Below are positions 53,944 through 62,241 of a stretch of DNA of 64,000 nucleotides, one piece after another (the stretch's first letter is position 1; each line of letters opens with the position of its first letter). The stretch is taken from positions 1,426,001-1,490,000 of the forward strand of contig CAVTZH010000009.1 in the NCBI GenBank assembly GCA_963739175.1, read 5' to 3'. The stretch is from VAZQ01 sp963739175 (GTDB taxonomy: Bacteria > Pseudomonadota > Alphaproteobacteria > Rhizobiales > Xanthobacteraceae). A program made the translations under genes and the position numbers. The notes below the pieces were generated by a model that saw only the letters and a list, made by a program, of their open reading frames with translations, was not told where the DNA came from and searched no databases.

Positions 53944-54438
53944 ATGGGTCAGCGCAGCATGCTCGTTATCTTCGCCGCATCGGTACTGTTCGGATCTATT
54001 TTGCCGCTGGGAAACGCGGTTGGACAATCGGCCAAGGATGTCGTCGGCAGCTACACGCTGGTGTCGGTCGCGAACGTGCAAGATGGCAAGAAATATGAAC
54101 CGTACGGCCCCAATCCGAAGGGCATGATGAGATTGGAGAACAACGGTCGCTATGTGGTTGTCCTGATTCGCCCCGACTTGCCCAAGTTAGCCTCGAACGA
54201 CCGCAACGCGGGGACGCTGGAAGAATACAAGGCGATCGCACTCGGGAGTTTTTTTCATCTTGGCACCTACACCGTCGGCGACGGCCACATCATCTTCCGT
54301 CTCGAGAACGTGAGTTTCCCCAACTGGAACGGTCAGGAGCAGAAACGAAAGCTGACCGTCACCGGTGATGAGCTGAAATACGAAGTGGGCTCGACATTGG
54401 GCGGGACGTCGACGCTCGTTTGGAAACAAATTCGATAA
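53944..54438 (+). CDS. Exported lipocalin-like domain protein
   Basis: The 164-residue product has a signal peptide (residues 1-27) and then 'KDVVGSYTLVSVANVQDGKK', 'GMMRLENNGRYVVVLIRPDL', 'GTYTVGDGHIIFRLENVSFP' and 'KRKLTVTGDELKYEV'. This strand order is that of the small lipocalin-like beta-barrel family found in soil bacteria. It would bind a small hydrophobic ligand in the periplasm. AGGAGG lies 6 bases before the ATG. It converges on the Bug gene at 54469. Confidence 0.78.
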   Translation: MGQRSMLVIFAASVLFGSILPLGNAVGQSAKDVVGSYTLVSVANVQDGKKYEPYGPNPKGMMRLENNGRYVVVLIRPDLPKLASNDRNAGTLEEYKAIALGSFFHLGTYTVGDGHIIFRLENVSFPNWNGQEQKRKLTVTGDELKYEVGSTLGGTSTLVWKQIR

Positions 54439-54468
54439 CGGCAATCAGCCTAAACAATACCGGCACTG

Positions 54469-55443
54469 CTAGTCGGCGCGAATACCCAGTTCCTTGATCA
54501 GCGGTCCCCAGCGGGCGCGCTCCTCCGCAAGGTAGCGCGTGAATTCCTCCGAGGACGACCCGACCGCCTCCGTCACAAGTTTGCCGAGGCGGTCCCGGAC
54601 GGACGCCTCCTTCGACAGAGCCACGACATCTTTCTCAATCTTGGCAACGATCTCCGTGGATGTGCCAGCGCGAACGCCAATGCCAAAGAAGGCCGATACA
54701 TCAAAGCCTGGGACGGTTTCCGCAACAGTCGGAAATTCGGGCACCAATGGCGATCGGTGCGCGCTCGTGACGGCGAGCCCCTTCACCTGGCCTTGGCGAA
54801 CGGGATCAATCGAACTTGTGATGTTGTTGAACATCAATTCGATATGACCGGCGATAAGGTCGTTCATCGCCGGGGCGCTGCCGCGATAGGCCACATGCGT
54901 CATCTTGGTGCCGGTCAGGTGTTTGAACAACTCCGCCGTCAAATGAATGGAAGAGCCGGCGCCGGGCGAGCCATAGTTGAGTCTGCCGGGATTGGCCTCC
55001 GCGTATGCGATAAGCTCGGCGACCGAATTGACCGGAAGGTTCTTCGTCACCAAAAGTAGATTGGGCATTCGCGTCACGCACGAAATCGGAATGAAATCAC
55101 GTTCAAGATCATTGCTGAGATGCGGGCGCAAAAACTGGTTCGTGATGAAAGGCGCCGCCATAAGCAGAAATAGCGTCCCGTCAGCAGGGCCGTTGGCCAC
55201 CAGACGATGGCCAACGTCGCCGGTCGCTCCGGACACATTCTCGATCACGACCGGTACACTCCATTTGACAGTCAGCCGATCAGCGATGATGCGACCTATC
55301 AAATCGATCGAACCGCCGGGCGCGAATGGGACGATGATCTTGATGCTGAGGCCCGATGGATAAGGTCGCTGGGCGCTTGCAGCCATTGGCGCAATTGCCG
55401 TTGCGGCCGTTCCCATAAGACATTCACGACGTGTGACCAGCAT
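54469..55443 (-). CDS. Bug/TctC-family periplasmic receptor
   Basis: The 324-residue product has a signal region starting 'MLVTRRECLMGTAATAIAPM' and ending 'ASAQ'. It continues 'SIKIIVPFAPGGSIDLIGRI', 'VVIENVSGATGDVG', 'MTHVAYRGSAPAMNDLIAGH' and 'LVPEFPTVAETVPGFDVSAF'. All are standard Bug motifs. No membrane components are adjacent. It is on the same strand as the LysR gene at 52801, with the lipocalin-like gene between them on the other strand. Confidence 0.88.
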   Translation of the reverse strand: MLVTRRECLMGTAATAIAPMAASAQRPYPSGLSIKIIVPFAPGGSIDLIGRIIADRLTVKWSVPVVIENVSGATGDVGHRLVANGPADGTLFLLMAAPFITNQFLRPHLSNDLERDFIPISCVTRMPNLLLVTKNLPVNSVAELIAYAEANPGRLNYGSPGAGSSIHLTAELFKHLTGTKMTHVAYRGSAPAMNDLIAGHIELMFNNITSSIDPVRQGQVKGLAVTSAHRSPLVPEFPTVAETVPGFDVSAFFGIGVRAGTSTEIVAKIEKDVVALSKEASVRDRLGKLVTEAVGSSSEEFTRYLAEERARWGPLIKELGIRAD

Positions 55444-55561
55444 TTTGCCAAGCCAAAATTGCCTTCACTATACGGCTAGCGATTCAGCGCCAGCATACCC
55501 TAGCGCATTCTGCCATGTTGCAGGGACCGCGGGTTACCCTTCGGCTAATCCACCCGGCGAT

Positions 55562-55585
55562 GTCGGCTCCTGGCCCAAAGCGGAC
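55562..55585 (+). repeat. Dispersed 24-base hairpin element, copy 3
   Basis: GTCGGCTC-CTGGCCCA-AAGCGGAC, with the right arm identical to copy 2 and the left arm diverged at two positions. It lies in the gap before the beta-helix/RTX gene. The remainder of 55444-55711 shows no gene. Confidence 0.7.
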
Positions 55586-55711
55586 ATGCACTCCTCATCT
55601 GGGACCGCCACACAGCGGCCAGGCTGAACCTTTCCAAAATTTAACGGATAGACTGCAACCAGTGTCCGTCAAACAGGGTGAGCTATTCACCCTTTTCGGC
55701 GGAGCGGAGCA

Positions 55712-57667
55712 ATGACCACCTTCAATGTCACGTCCAGATCGACGACCCAGCCTGGCGATCACGCCTTCAATCTCGATAGTGCTCTAGCCGATACGCTTAA
55801 CGTCGGTTCGAGCGTCAGCTTGACCGCCATGGGCGCAGGCAGCCGCGGCGCATTGCTCGCCCCCACCGGCGCATGGACCGTGAACGTCGATGGAAAAATT
55901 TTCTCGGAAAATTCCATCGGCATTGACCTCGCGGCCGGCAATACCGCTTTCTCAACCATCAACATCAGGGGAACCGTCGGGGGCGAGGAAGCGGCTATCG
56001 CAGTGCGCAGTTCCGCCGAAATTGTGAACAGCGGCAAGGTGGTCGGGACGGTCAATGGCGTCGCCATCCAAAACGGCGGCACGCACGCCGTTGCGAATTC
56101 CGGCCTGATCAGAGGAGACAGTTTCTCGATCATCGACGTCAATGGTCTCAGCAACGACAAGGTGACGAATTCGGGCACGCTCGATGGTGCGGTCAGTCTC
56201 GGGGGTGGAACGAACGAACTCGTGAATTCAGGCACCATCGAGGGCGCGGTGAGCGGCGGCAACGGTACCGACGCGTTCAGAAACGCCAACACGATATTCG
56301 GCGATGTCTCTCTCGGCGGCGGCACCAACACCCTCACCAACGAGAACCGCTTTGCCCTGATCCAGGGCAATGCTGTTGGCGGCAGCGGCAACGATACGAT
56401 CAACAACTTTGGCGGCACAATCACCGGTACGGTGTTTCTCGGGGACGGCACCAACAGGCTGAACAATTCAGGCACGATCCGAGGCGATGAGGGGCCCTTC
56501 AACCCGAACCTGGATAGCGTCATTGGCGGTTCCGGCAATGACACGGTCAGTAACTCGGGGACGATTCTTGAAGGCGTGAACCTCGGTGGCGGTCAGAACA
56601 CCCTCGGCAACTCAGGCACGATCGACGGCAGCGTCAGTTTCATGGCGTTTGGCGGCGGCAGTGACACTGTCACCAATTCGGGACTGATCAACGGGGGCGT
56701 GAATCTGGGAGACCGCGACGACACGCTTAACAACTCAGGCACCATCACAGGGGTTGTGCTTGGCGGTGAAGGCGTCGACACGGTGACCAATACCGGCAGG
56801 ATCCTGGACGTTATCAACCTCGGCAACGGCAACGACACTTTCAACGGCGGCGACAATGTTGAAACCGTCCGCGATTTCAACGGCGCCGATACGGTGACGC
56901 TGGCTGGAGGCGCTGATACCTACATCGCTACCTATAACAATGCCGCTAACACTGGAACCGATGGCATCGACACCATTGATGGCGGCGGAGGCTCCGATAC
57001 CTATGACGCCAGCGGAGCGACCAGCAGGGTCGTGATCAATCTCGGGTCGATCCCTGGTGAAGTGATGGCGAACACGGCGACCGGCGTTGATGTTGCTGGA
57101 ACACTGCGGGACTCGATCACCGGATTTGAGAACGCCAAAGGAGGAAGCGGCAACGACACCCTCTTTGGCACCAACGACCGCAACTCACTCGACGGCGGAG
57201 GCTAAAATGATTTCCTGTTCGGTTTTGGCGATGCCGACACGCTCAATGGCGGAATTGGAAATGACGTCATCGTGGGCGGCTTGGGCAGAGATGTTCTAAC
57301 CGGCGATGGACTGGCACCCGGCTCCGTCACCTTCGCCGACATCGCTGACACCTTCCGTTACTTCAGTGTCAACGACAGCGGCGCCACCAGCGACACTCGT
57401 GACGTGATCACCGACTTCCAATACTGGCAAGACACGATCGACCTGCGGTTCGACGCCAACACCAATACCGCGGCCACTGATCAATTCGACTGGATCGGGA
57501 CGGATGTCGCGTTCACCGAACAGGCCGGCGAGCTGCGTGCGAGGTCGGTGGCCGAGGGCCTGATCGTGGAGGCCGACGTTAACGGCGATGGCACGGCCGA
57601 CTTCTCCATTAAATTGCTCGGCACATACGGCAACATCACCCTGACTGCTGACGTATTCGGACTTTGA
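55712..57667 (+). pseudogene. Beta-helix/RTX calcium-binding protein, split by an in-frame TAA
   Basis: The first part, 497 residues, has no Sec signal. It is built of about 13 repeats of the kind 'NSGTI(x)G' followed by 'V.LGGGTN', which should fold as a beta-helix. RTX-type 'GGSGNDTLFG' units then begin. At 57203-57205 a TAA falls where the conserved fourth glycine of an RTX nonapeptide should be. The same frame then continues without a break through 'NDFLFGFGDADTLNGGIGND' and a serralysin-type C-terminus ending 'LTADVFGL' at 57667. The lost 153 residues would hold the type I secretion signal. GGAGCGGAGCA precedes the ATG. Readthrough cannot be excluded. Confidence 0.8.
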
Positions 57668-57945
57668 CGGCTTGGTGGGTTCCGGCACACAGGAGCCCAA
57701 CGCGTGGGATTGTTCCAGTCGCTTCTGGAATCCGATCCGTGAGGTCGAGCCCTCTTACGGCCTTTCCGGATGTTTGGTTGGAGGAGGAGCGGTCACGCTT
57801 GGCCAACACGACCAAGTCGCAGTTTGGCTAAGCGGACGTCCCGCGATGTCCATTGCGAATAGGAAATCCGAATACGAATTCTTGTTGGTTTGAAGCAGAA
57901 GGCGGGGAAGGCGAAGGCGTGGACGTGGCAGGCGTTACGGAGGAT
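57668..57945. other. Gap after the RTX gene without a supported gene
   Basis: No frame with a good start and recognisable product is seen. A stretch at 57833-57855 (GCGGACGTCCCGCGATGTCC) resembles the bases following the 24-base hairpin element at 59278-59303, so a decayed element copy lies here. Confidence 0.4.
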
Positions 57946-57977
57946 GGGCACGCACCCTTTTCAGGGGGTGCATGCCC
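57946..57977 (-). terminator. Hairpin downstream of the first double-glycine peptide gene
   Basis: GGGCACGCACCC and GGGTGCATGCCC pair with one mismatch around an 8-base loop, 18 bases after the stop of the reverse-strand gene. There is no U-tract, but the second peptide gene has a hairpin at nearly the same distance. Confidence 0.5.
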
Positions 57978-57995
57978 GCGAGGCAATCGGCTATC

Positions 57996-58163
57996 TCATG
58001 TCTTTTTCGGTAGATTGTTGATGAAAGTGAGGATGTCCTCAATGATAGTTCGATCCCGCCAAACGTAGCACTTGCCGGCGGCTTCATAGGCGCACACTTG
58101 GTTGCCGCCGGAGACGACGACAAGCTCTTCGGCATTCAGTTCACGGATTTCGGTGGTGTTCAT
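57996..58163 (-). CDS. Double-glycine-leader peptide 1 (bacteriocin-like)
   Basis: The 55-residue product has a leader ending in two glycines, 'EIRELNAEELVVVSGG' (residues 5-20). This matches the class II bacteriocin/microcin leader type cut by C39 peptidase-transporters. The mature part would be 35 residues, starting 'NQVCAYEAAGKCYVW', with two cysteines seven residues apart and a helix 'TIIEDILTFINNL'. GGGAGCCTGAA precedes the ATG. Together with the gene at 58346 it forms a duplicated unit with a shared upstream site and a downstream hairpin. No transporter or immunity gene is visible in the window. Confidence 0.75.
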   Translation of the reverse strand: MNTTEIRELNAEELVVVSGGNQVCAYEAAGKCYVWRDRTIIEDILTFINNLPKKT

Positions 58164-58237
58164 TTCAGGCTCCCTTGATGTGACAGCCAGGATTGACCGT
58201 CGATGGAGGGACAATGCCGAGGGAGTGTGTGAGTGGC

Positions 58238-58253
58238 TGTGATGGGCGTCACG
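58238..58253. promoter_or_regulatory. CRP-type site upstream of peptide 1
   Basis: TGTGATGGGCGTCACG fits the TGTGA-N6-TCACA pattern with one change. It lies 75-90 bases upstream of the peptide 1 start. Confidence 0.6.
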
Positions 58254-58307
58254 GAAAGTCGGTTTGAGGGAGGCTGGGAAAGCGAAGGCGTGGCGCTGGC
58301 GTAGATG

Positions 58308-58334
58308 GAGGGGTCGGAAAGTTTCCGACCCCTC
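58308..58334. terminator. Hairpin downstream of peptide 2
   Basis: GAGGGGTCGGAAA and TTTCCGACCCCTC are perfect 13-base arms around a single G, 12 bases after the stop of peptide 2. On the forward strand it is followed by UUUGAU; on the reverse strand no U-run is present. Confidence 0.6.
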
Positions 58335-58345
58335 TTTGATCTCGC

Positions 58346-58549
58346 TTACTGGGGCTTCTGAGCACCCTTAACAACTGCCTGGGCAACGCCAGCCCAAAAT
58401 GAGGTCTCTTTGCATTCTACATGATTGGGATACACGCCCGGACCGCCACCCGCCTTCGTGCCAAGCACGCATTCTTTATAGTTGGGGTCTGAACCGCCGC
58501 TTACGAGATCGAGTTCGGCAACGTTCAGCTCACGAATTTCGGTGTTCAT
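58346..58549 (-). CDS. Double-glycine-leader peptide 2 (bacteriocin-like)
   Basis: The 67-residue product has the leader 'EIRELNVAELDLVSGG' (residues 4-19), nearly the same as peptide 1. The predicted mature part of 48 residues differs completely: it starts 'SDPNYKECVLGTKAGGGPG', has a second cysteine in 'HVECKE', and ends in the helix 'FWAGVAQAVVKGAQ'. A conserved leader with an unrelated core is usual for paired or diversifying secreted peptides. GGGAGCATGAA precedes the ATG. The upstream region aligns with that of peptide 1. Confidence 0.78.
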   Translation of the reverse strand: MNTEIRELNVAELDLVSGGSDPNYKECVLGTKAGGGPGVYPNHVECKETSFWAGVAQAVVKGAQKPQ

Positions 58550-58626
58550 TTCATGCTCCCTAGGTTTGAGTGACGGCCTTCATGACCATCGATGGAGCCA
58601 TGATGCTTTGAGGGGGGCTGGGCGGC

Positions 58627-58642
58627 TGTGATGGGCATCACA
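58627..58642. promoter_or_regulatory. CRP-type site upstream of peptide 2
   Basis: TGTGATGGGCATCACA matches TGTGA-N6-TCACA exactly. It lies 78-93 bases upstream of the peptide 2 start, nearly the same distance as for peptide 1. Confidence 0.65.
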
Positions 58643-58771
58643 GAAAGGCGTATTTCGACCGCTGCCTACTCTCCCAAAACGGCGTAGCCCACGCACCGGT
58701 TTGTCTTGCTTCTGAGCTGGGTCACAACAGCGCTGGGAACGAAAGTGCTCGAGGACAACGCAGAAGGTCAC

Positions 58772-58810
58772 AAAAAAATAGAGCCCCGCCTTTGGGGGAG
58801 ACGGGGCTCT
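58772..58810 (-). terminator. Rho-independent terminator of the gene at 58903
   Basis: On the reverse strand, AGAGCCCCG pairs with CGGGGCTCT and is followed by U-A-U and seven U residues. It lies 93 bases after the stop of the reverse-strand gene at 58903 and shields the peptide genes from upstream transcription. The rest of the gap 58643-58902 shows no gene. Confidence 0.85.
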
Positions 58811-58902
58811 GAGCGAGTGAGAACGTTCGACACCATCGAACGCCGGGGCGTCCGGATGGTCGTAGTTACAATTCAGCAAACGCTTGCCAGTTCCGGAGAT
58901 CG

Positions 58903-59130
58903 CTAGAGCGGTAACCCTGCTTCTCGAAGCACTTGCTCTCTGAGCCTCACTGGGTTGCGTTCTCCGCGCCCGGCCAAAATGACGATGCGGTCGGCGATAG
59001 CTTGGCGAACTGTGTTGTCACCACGAGGCAAGTTCAATGCAACACAGACCTCATCGAGAACTCGTGACATTGCTTGGATGTCTTGCGGATCGAACACCTG
59101 TTCTCGGAGAAACGGGATGATGTTACCCAT
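58903..59130 (-). CDS. Conserved hypothetical protein, 75 residues
   Basis: The product starts 'MGNIIPFLREQVFDPQDIQA', has a helix 'MSRVLDEVCVALNL' and ends 'ILAGRGERNPVRLREQVLRE'. This layout, a short N-terminal strand and two helices, is frequent as an uncharacterised protein in Bradyrhizobium-like genomes, by my recollection. ATG at 59130 follows AGGAG by 7 bases; an earlier start at 59160 lacks one. Function unknown. Confidence 0.65.
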   Translation of the reverse strand: MGNIIPFLREQVFDPQDIQAMSRVLDEVCVALNLPRGDNTVRQAIADRIVILAGRGERNPVRLREQVLREAGLPL

Positions 59131-59260
59131 CACACACTCCTGACGTGGCAAAGTCTTCACGCCAAAAACGAGGACAGATAGTAGCGGTTCCGGTTTCTGA
59201 GCCGGCGTATTCGGTACGGTTACGAACGATCAGCCAGAAACCGCGACAATCTCGTACGAT

Positions 59261-59284
59261 GTCAGCTTCTGGCCCAAAGCGGAC
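59261..59284 (+). repeat. Dispersed 24-base hairpin element, copy 4
   Basis: GTCAGCTT-CTGGCCCA-AAGCGGAC has one mismatch in the stem. It is followed by CGCGATGTCCGC and CAAAGCGGACATG to about 59322, the same trailing pieces as copy 2. Read forward it begins ATGTCAGC, a false start. Confidence 0.75.
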
Positions 59285-59380
59285 CTCCCGCGATGTCCGC
59301 TCACATGTCTGCAAAGCGGACATGGCGATTGCGGAACGGTCACTATTTGTGAGTACACGCCCTGGTCCGCCCCTGCGGCG

Positions 59381-59626
59381 CTATTCGTTTTTGTCCGGCT
59401 CTTGGTCCGGCTGAACTTGCTGTTGCTGTTGGGCGGCAGGCTGCTGTGGTTCTGCTGTGGAGGGAGGAGGTGATGCGGCTTCTGCTTCCTCGGCCTTGTT
59501 GAAGGCAGCGGTCGCGGCGTCGGTCAGCAGACTTGCGAGCTCGAAATCTCCGTTTGCTCGCGCTTCCATTGCGAGCGCAAGAAAGCGCGCGGCCTTTTTC
59601 CGGGCGGACTCCGCCTCCGACGTCAT
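59381..59626 (-). CDS. Conserved hypothetical protein, 81 residues
   Basis: The product starts 'MTSEAESARKKAARFLALAM', continues 'EARANGDFELASLLTDAATA', and ends in a Gln/Pro/Glu-rich tail with 'QQQQQVQPDQEPDKNE'. The two helices are probably a small coiled or TPR-like hairpin and the tail is disordered. GGGGA precedes the ATG at 59626 by 9 bases. I do not recognise a function. Confidence 0.6.
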   Translation of the reverse strand: MTSEAESARKKAARFLALAMEARANGDFELASLLTDAATAAFNKAEEAEAASPPPSTAEPQQPAAQQQQQVQPDQEPDKNE

Positions 59627-60078
59627 ATTCAGGTTCCCCAAACACTCGGGGACTTAACTTAGGTTATGCCCGCTTGTTCCGAGAGGAAGAGCGCAAAGCG
59701 CAACCCACAGCTTCTGCCCAGAAAACGCGATTTCTGTTCGCAGCGCGCACCCAGGCTTTGACTTTTTATCGGATTTAGTTCCTAATAATGTTTGTTCGTT
59801 TCACCCGCCGCACAGGCCGGAATGGCGATGCGGAGAAAGACCGGTAAGACGGTAAGATAATTTCGATAAGCTACTGTTTTACAAATAAGAATTGTCGACT
59901 TTGGTGATCTTACTCACCGGCCGGCCGCCGGTAAGAAACATAGACTCGCAGCGAAGCCGCCGCCTGCGTCGCTCTGCGCCGCGCGTCTGCGGCACCGTCA
60001 CACTTTGGTCTACACGCCATGCGGCCGATGCCATGGTAGCGTCCCCTGGGACGGCGCCGACAAGAGCGCGGAGGGGAC
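59627..60078. other. AT-richer gap before the TRAP operon
   Basis: No gene is supported. Bases 59845-59910 are AT-rich, with CGGTAAGACGGTAAG giving a short direct repeat, and CTTACTCACCGG facing CCGGTAAG near 59910-59938. The base composition changes back to GC-rich at about 59940, which may mark the end of the accessory region. Confidence 0.4.
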
Positions 60079-62172
60079 ATGGCCCAGGACGGTAACGCGC
60101 ACGGCAAGGCGCCGGAACTGACGTGCGCGCAGTCGGAAGCGATCGACGCCGGCCTCGCCGGCGCCGCGATCTCCGGCGAGGCGCTGCGCAAGGCCGAAGC
60201 CTTCATCGAGGAAGAGGAGGGGACGGCGAACCGGTTCATCGGCTTCGCCGCGGCGTTCGTCACCGCGATCGCGGTCGGGATGTCGCTGTTCCATCTCTAC
60301 ACGGCGATTGCCGGCGTTCCGCCGCTGTTCAGCGAGTTCCCGATCGTGGCGACGCAGCCGCTGCGCTACACCCACGTCGCGTTCGTGATGGTGCTGTGCT
60401 TCCTGCTGTTTCCGCTGGCGCAGCGTTTCCGCAACCGCATCCAGTGGTTCGACGTTATCCTGGCCGCCGTCGCGGTCGGGATCCTGATCTACGCCCTCGA
60501 GGGCGGCGAGGATTTCACCGATCGCGCGACCATCCCGACCCAGACCGACGTCATCATCGGCGTCGTGTTCATCATCATCCTCCTGGAAGCGACGCGCCGC
60601 ACCATCGGCTGGATCGTTCCCATCGTTGCGATCCTGTTCATGGCCTATGCGATGGCGGGTCCCTATCTGCCGTCGCCGTGGAACCATCGCGGCTACGGCG
60701 TCGACCAGCTGGTCGGGCATCTGTTCATCACGCTGGAGGGGATCTTCGGCATTCCGGTCGATGTCTCCTCGTCGCTGATCATCCTGTTCACGATCTACGG
60801 CGCGTTCCTGCAGCATTCCGGCGCCGGCAAGTTCTTCATCGATTTCTCGCTCAAGCTGATGGGCAACAAGCCGAACGCCGCCGGCCGCACCGTGGTGCTG
60901 TCGTCGTTCCTGCTCGGCGGTCCGTCGGGCTCCGGCGTTGCCACCACGGTGACCGTCGGCGCCGTTGCCTGGCCGATGATGCAGAAGTCCGGCTTCGAGA
61001 AGAACGCCGCCGGCGGACTGCTGGCGGCCGGCGGTCTCGGCGCGATCATCTCGCCGCCGGTGCTCGGCGCCGCCGCGTTCCTGATCGCGGAGTTCCTCAA
61101 GATCAGCTATCTCGACGTGATCTGGATGGCGGCGATCCCGACCTGCCTCTACTATCTGTCGCTGCTGTTCATGGTCGAGCTCGACGGACGCCGGTTCGGC
61201 GGCCGCGCCGGCGTGACGCTCGACGATTTCTCCTGGTGGCAGTCGTTCCACTTCATCTCGCTGATCGCGATCATCGTGTTCATGATGCTCGGGCGCTCGC
61301 CGGCGCTGTCGGTGTTCTACGCGACCGTGCTGGCCTTCGCGCTGAGCTTCCTCACGCGCGAGACCGCGCTGACGCCGAAACGGCTGGTGCGTGCGCTGTC
61401 GGACGGCTCGACCAGCGTGCTCACCGCGGCCATCACCTGCGCCACCGCCGGCATCATCGTCGGCGTCGTCACGTTGACCGGCCTCGGTCAGAAGTTCGCC
61501 GACATCGTGATCAGCTATGCCGGCGGCAGCCTGCTCCTGACCGCGCTGTTCACGGCGCTGGTGGTCTGGATCATCGGGCTCGCAGTGCCGGTCACGGCGT
61601 CCTACATCATCTGCGCCGTGATCGCGGCGCCGGCGATGATCAAGCTCGACGTGCCGCCGGTCGCCGCGCACATGTTCATCTTCTACTACTCGGTGCTCTC
61701 CGAGGTGTCACCGCCGACCGCGCTGTCGCCGTTCGCGGCCGCCGCCATCACCGGCGGCGATCCCTACAAGACGACGTTGCAGGCGTGGAAGTACACGCTG
61801 CCGGCGTTCCTGGTGCCGTTCGTGTTCGTGCTCGATCCGCAGGGCATCGGCCTGCTGCTCCAGGTTCCCAAGAACGGATCGGCCATCGACATCGTTCTGA
61901 TCACGCTGAAGACCGGGCTCGGGCTCGCGGCGCTCGCTTCGGCGGCGCAGGGCTGGGCGATCCGCAAGACCACGGGTTCCGAGCGCTTGCTGCTGCTGCT
62001 GGCCGGATTGCTGATGGTGTTCCCGGGCTTGCTCGAGGCGCTCATGGAGGCCATCATCGGCCGCGACATCAGCTACACCGCGACATTTGGCATCCTGATC
62101 GCTGCGGCCGTGCTGATAAAACAATGGGTGTTGCCGGCGCCAATGGACGCAAAAGCGACCGGCCGACGTTAG
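60079..62172 (+). CDS. TRAP transporter fused membrane protein (4TM/12TM)
   Basis: The 697-residue protein fuses the small and large TRAP membrane subunits, the form that works with TAXI receptors. After a hydrophilic start of about 50 residues it has four spans ('FIGFAAAFVTAIAVGMSLF' first). The large subunit follows with 'GVDQLVGHLFITLEGIFGIP', 'LGGPSGSGVATTVTVGAVAW', 'AAGGLGAIISPPVLGAAAFL' and 'YYSVLSEVSPPTALSPFAAA'. It imports an organic acid driven by an ion gradient. GGAGGGGAC precedes the ATG. The receptor gene follows after 69 bases. Confidence 0.92.
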   Translation: MAQDGNAHGKAPELTCAQSEAIDAGLAGAAISGEALRKAEAFIEEEEGTANRFIGFAAAFVTAIAVGMSLFHLYTAIAGVPPLFSEFPIVATQPLRYTHVAFVMVLCFLLFPLAQRFRNRIQWFDVILAAVAVGILIYALEGGEDFTDRATIPTQTDVIIGVVFIIILLEATRRTIGWIVPIVAILFMAYAMAGPYLPSPWNHRGYGVDQLVGHLFITLEGIFGIPVDVSSSLIILFTIYGAFLQHSGAGKFFIDFSLKLMGNKPNAAGRTVVLSSFLLGGPSGSGVATTVTVGAVAWPMMQKSGFEKNAAGGLLAAGGLGAIISPPVLGAAAFLIAEFLKISYLDVIWMAAIPTCLYYLSLLFMVELDGRRFGGRAGVTLDDFSWWQSFHFISLIAIIVFMMLGRSPALSVFYATVLAFALSFLTRETALTPKRLVRALSDGSTSVLTAAITCATAGIIVGVVTLTGLGQKFADIVISYAGGSLLLTALFTALVVWIIGLAVPVTASYIICAVIAAPAMIKLDVPPVAAHMFIFYYSVLSEVSPPTALSPFAAAAITGGDPYKTTLQAWKYTLPAFLVPFVFVLDPQGIGLLLQVPKNGSAIDIVLITLKTGLGLAALASAAQGWAIRKTTGSERLLLLLAGLLMVFPGLLEALMEAIIGRDISYTATFGILIAAAVLIKQWVLPAPMDAKATGRR

Positions 62173-62180
62173 CGCAGTCC

Positions 62181-62205
62181 CGGCGAAGTGGACACCGGTT
62201 CGCCG
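62181..62205. repeat. Short inverted repeat between the TRAP genes
   Basis: CGGCGAA and TTCGCCG enclose GTGGACACCGG. The sequence is a short relative of the element at 29333-29381, and may adjust the ratio of membrane subunit to receptor. Confidence 0.5.
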
Positions 62206-62241
62206 AAAAGTACATGCGCCATGTGATGAGGGAGAACGACC

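Noticed and set aside
55712..57205. Repeats in the beta-helix gene as a possible CRISPR or tandem-repeat locus
   Set aside because: The units are protein-level repeats of about 20-25 codons with drifting DNA sequence and no spacers of regular length.
57672..57893. Forward frame after the RTX gene as a secretion component
   Set aside because: There is no ribosome-binding site, no membrane segment or ATPase motif, and part of it lies in a decayed repeat.
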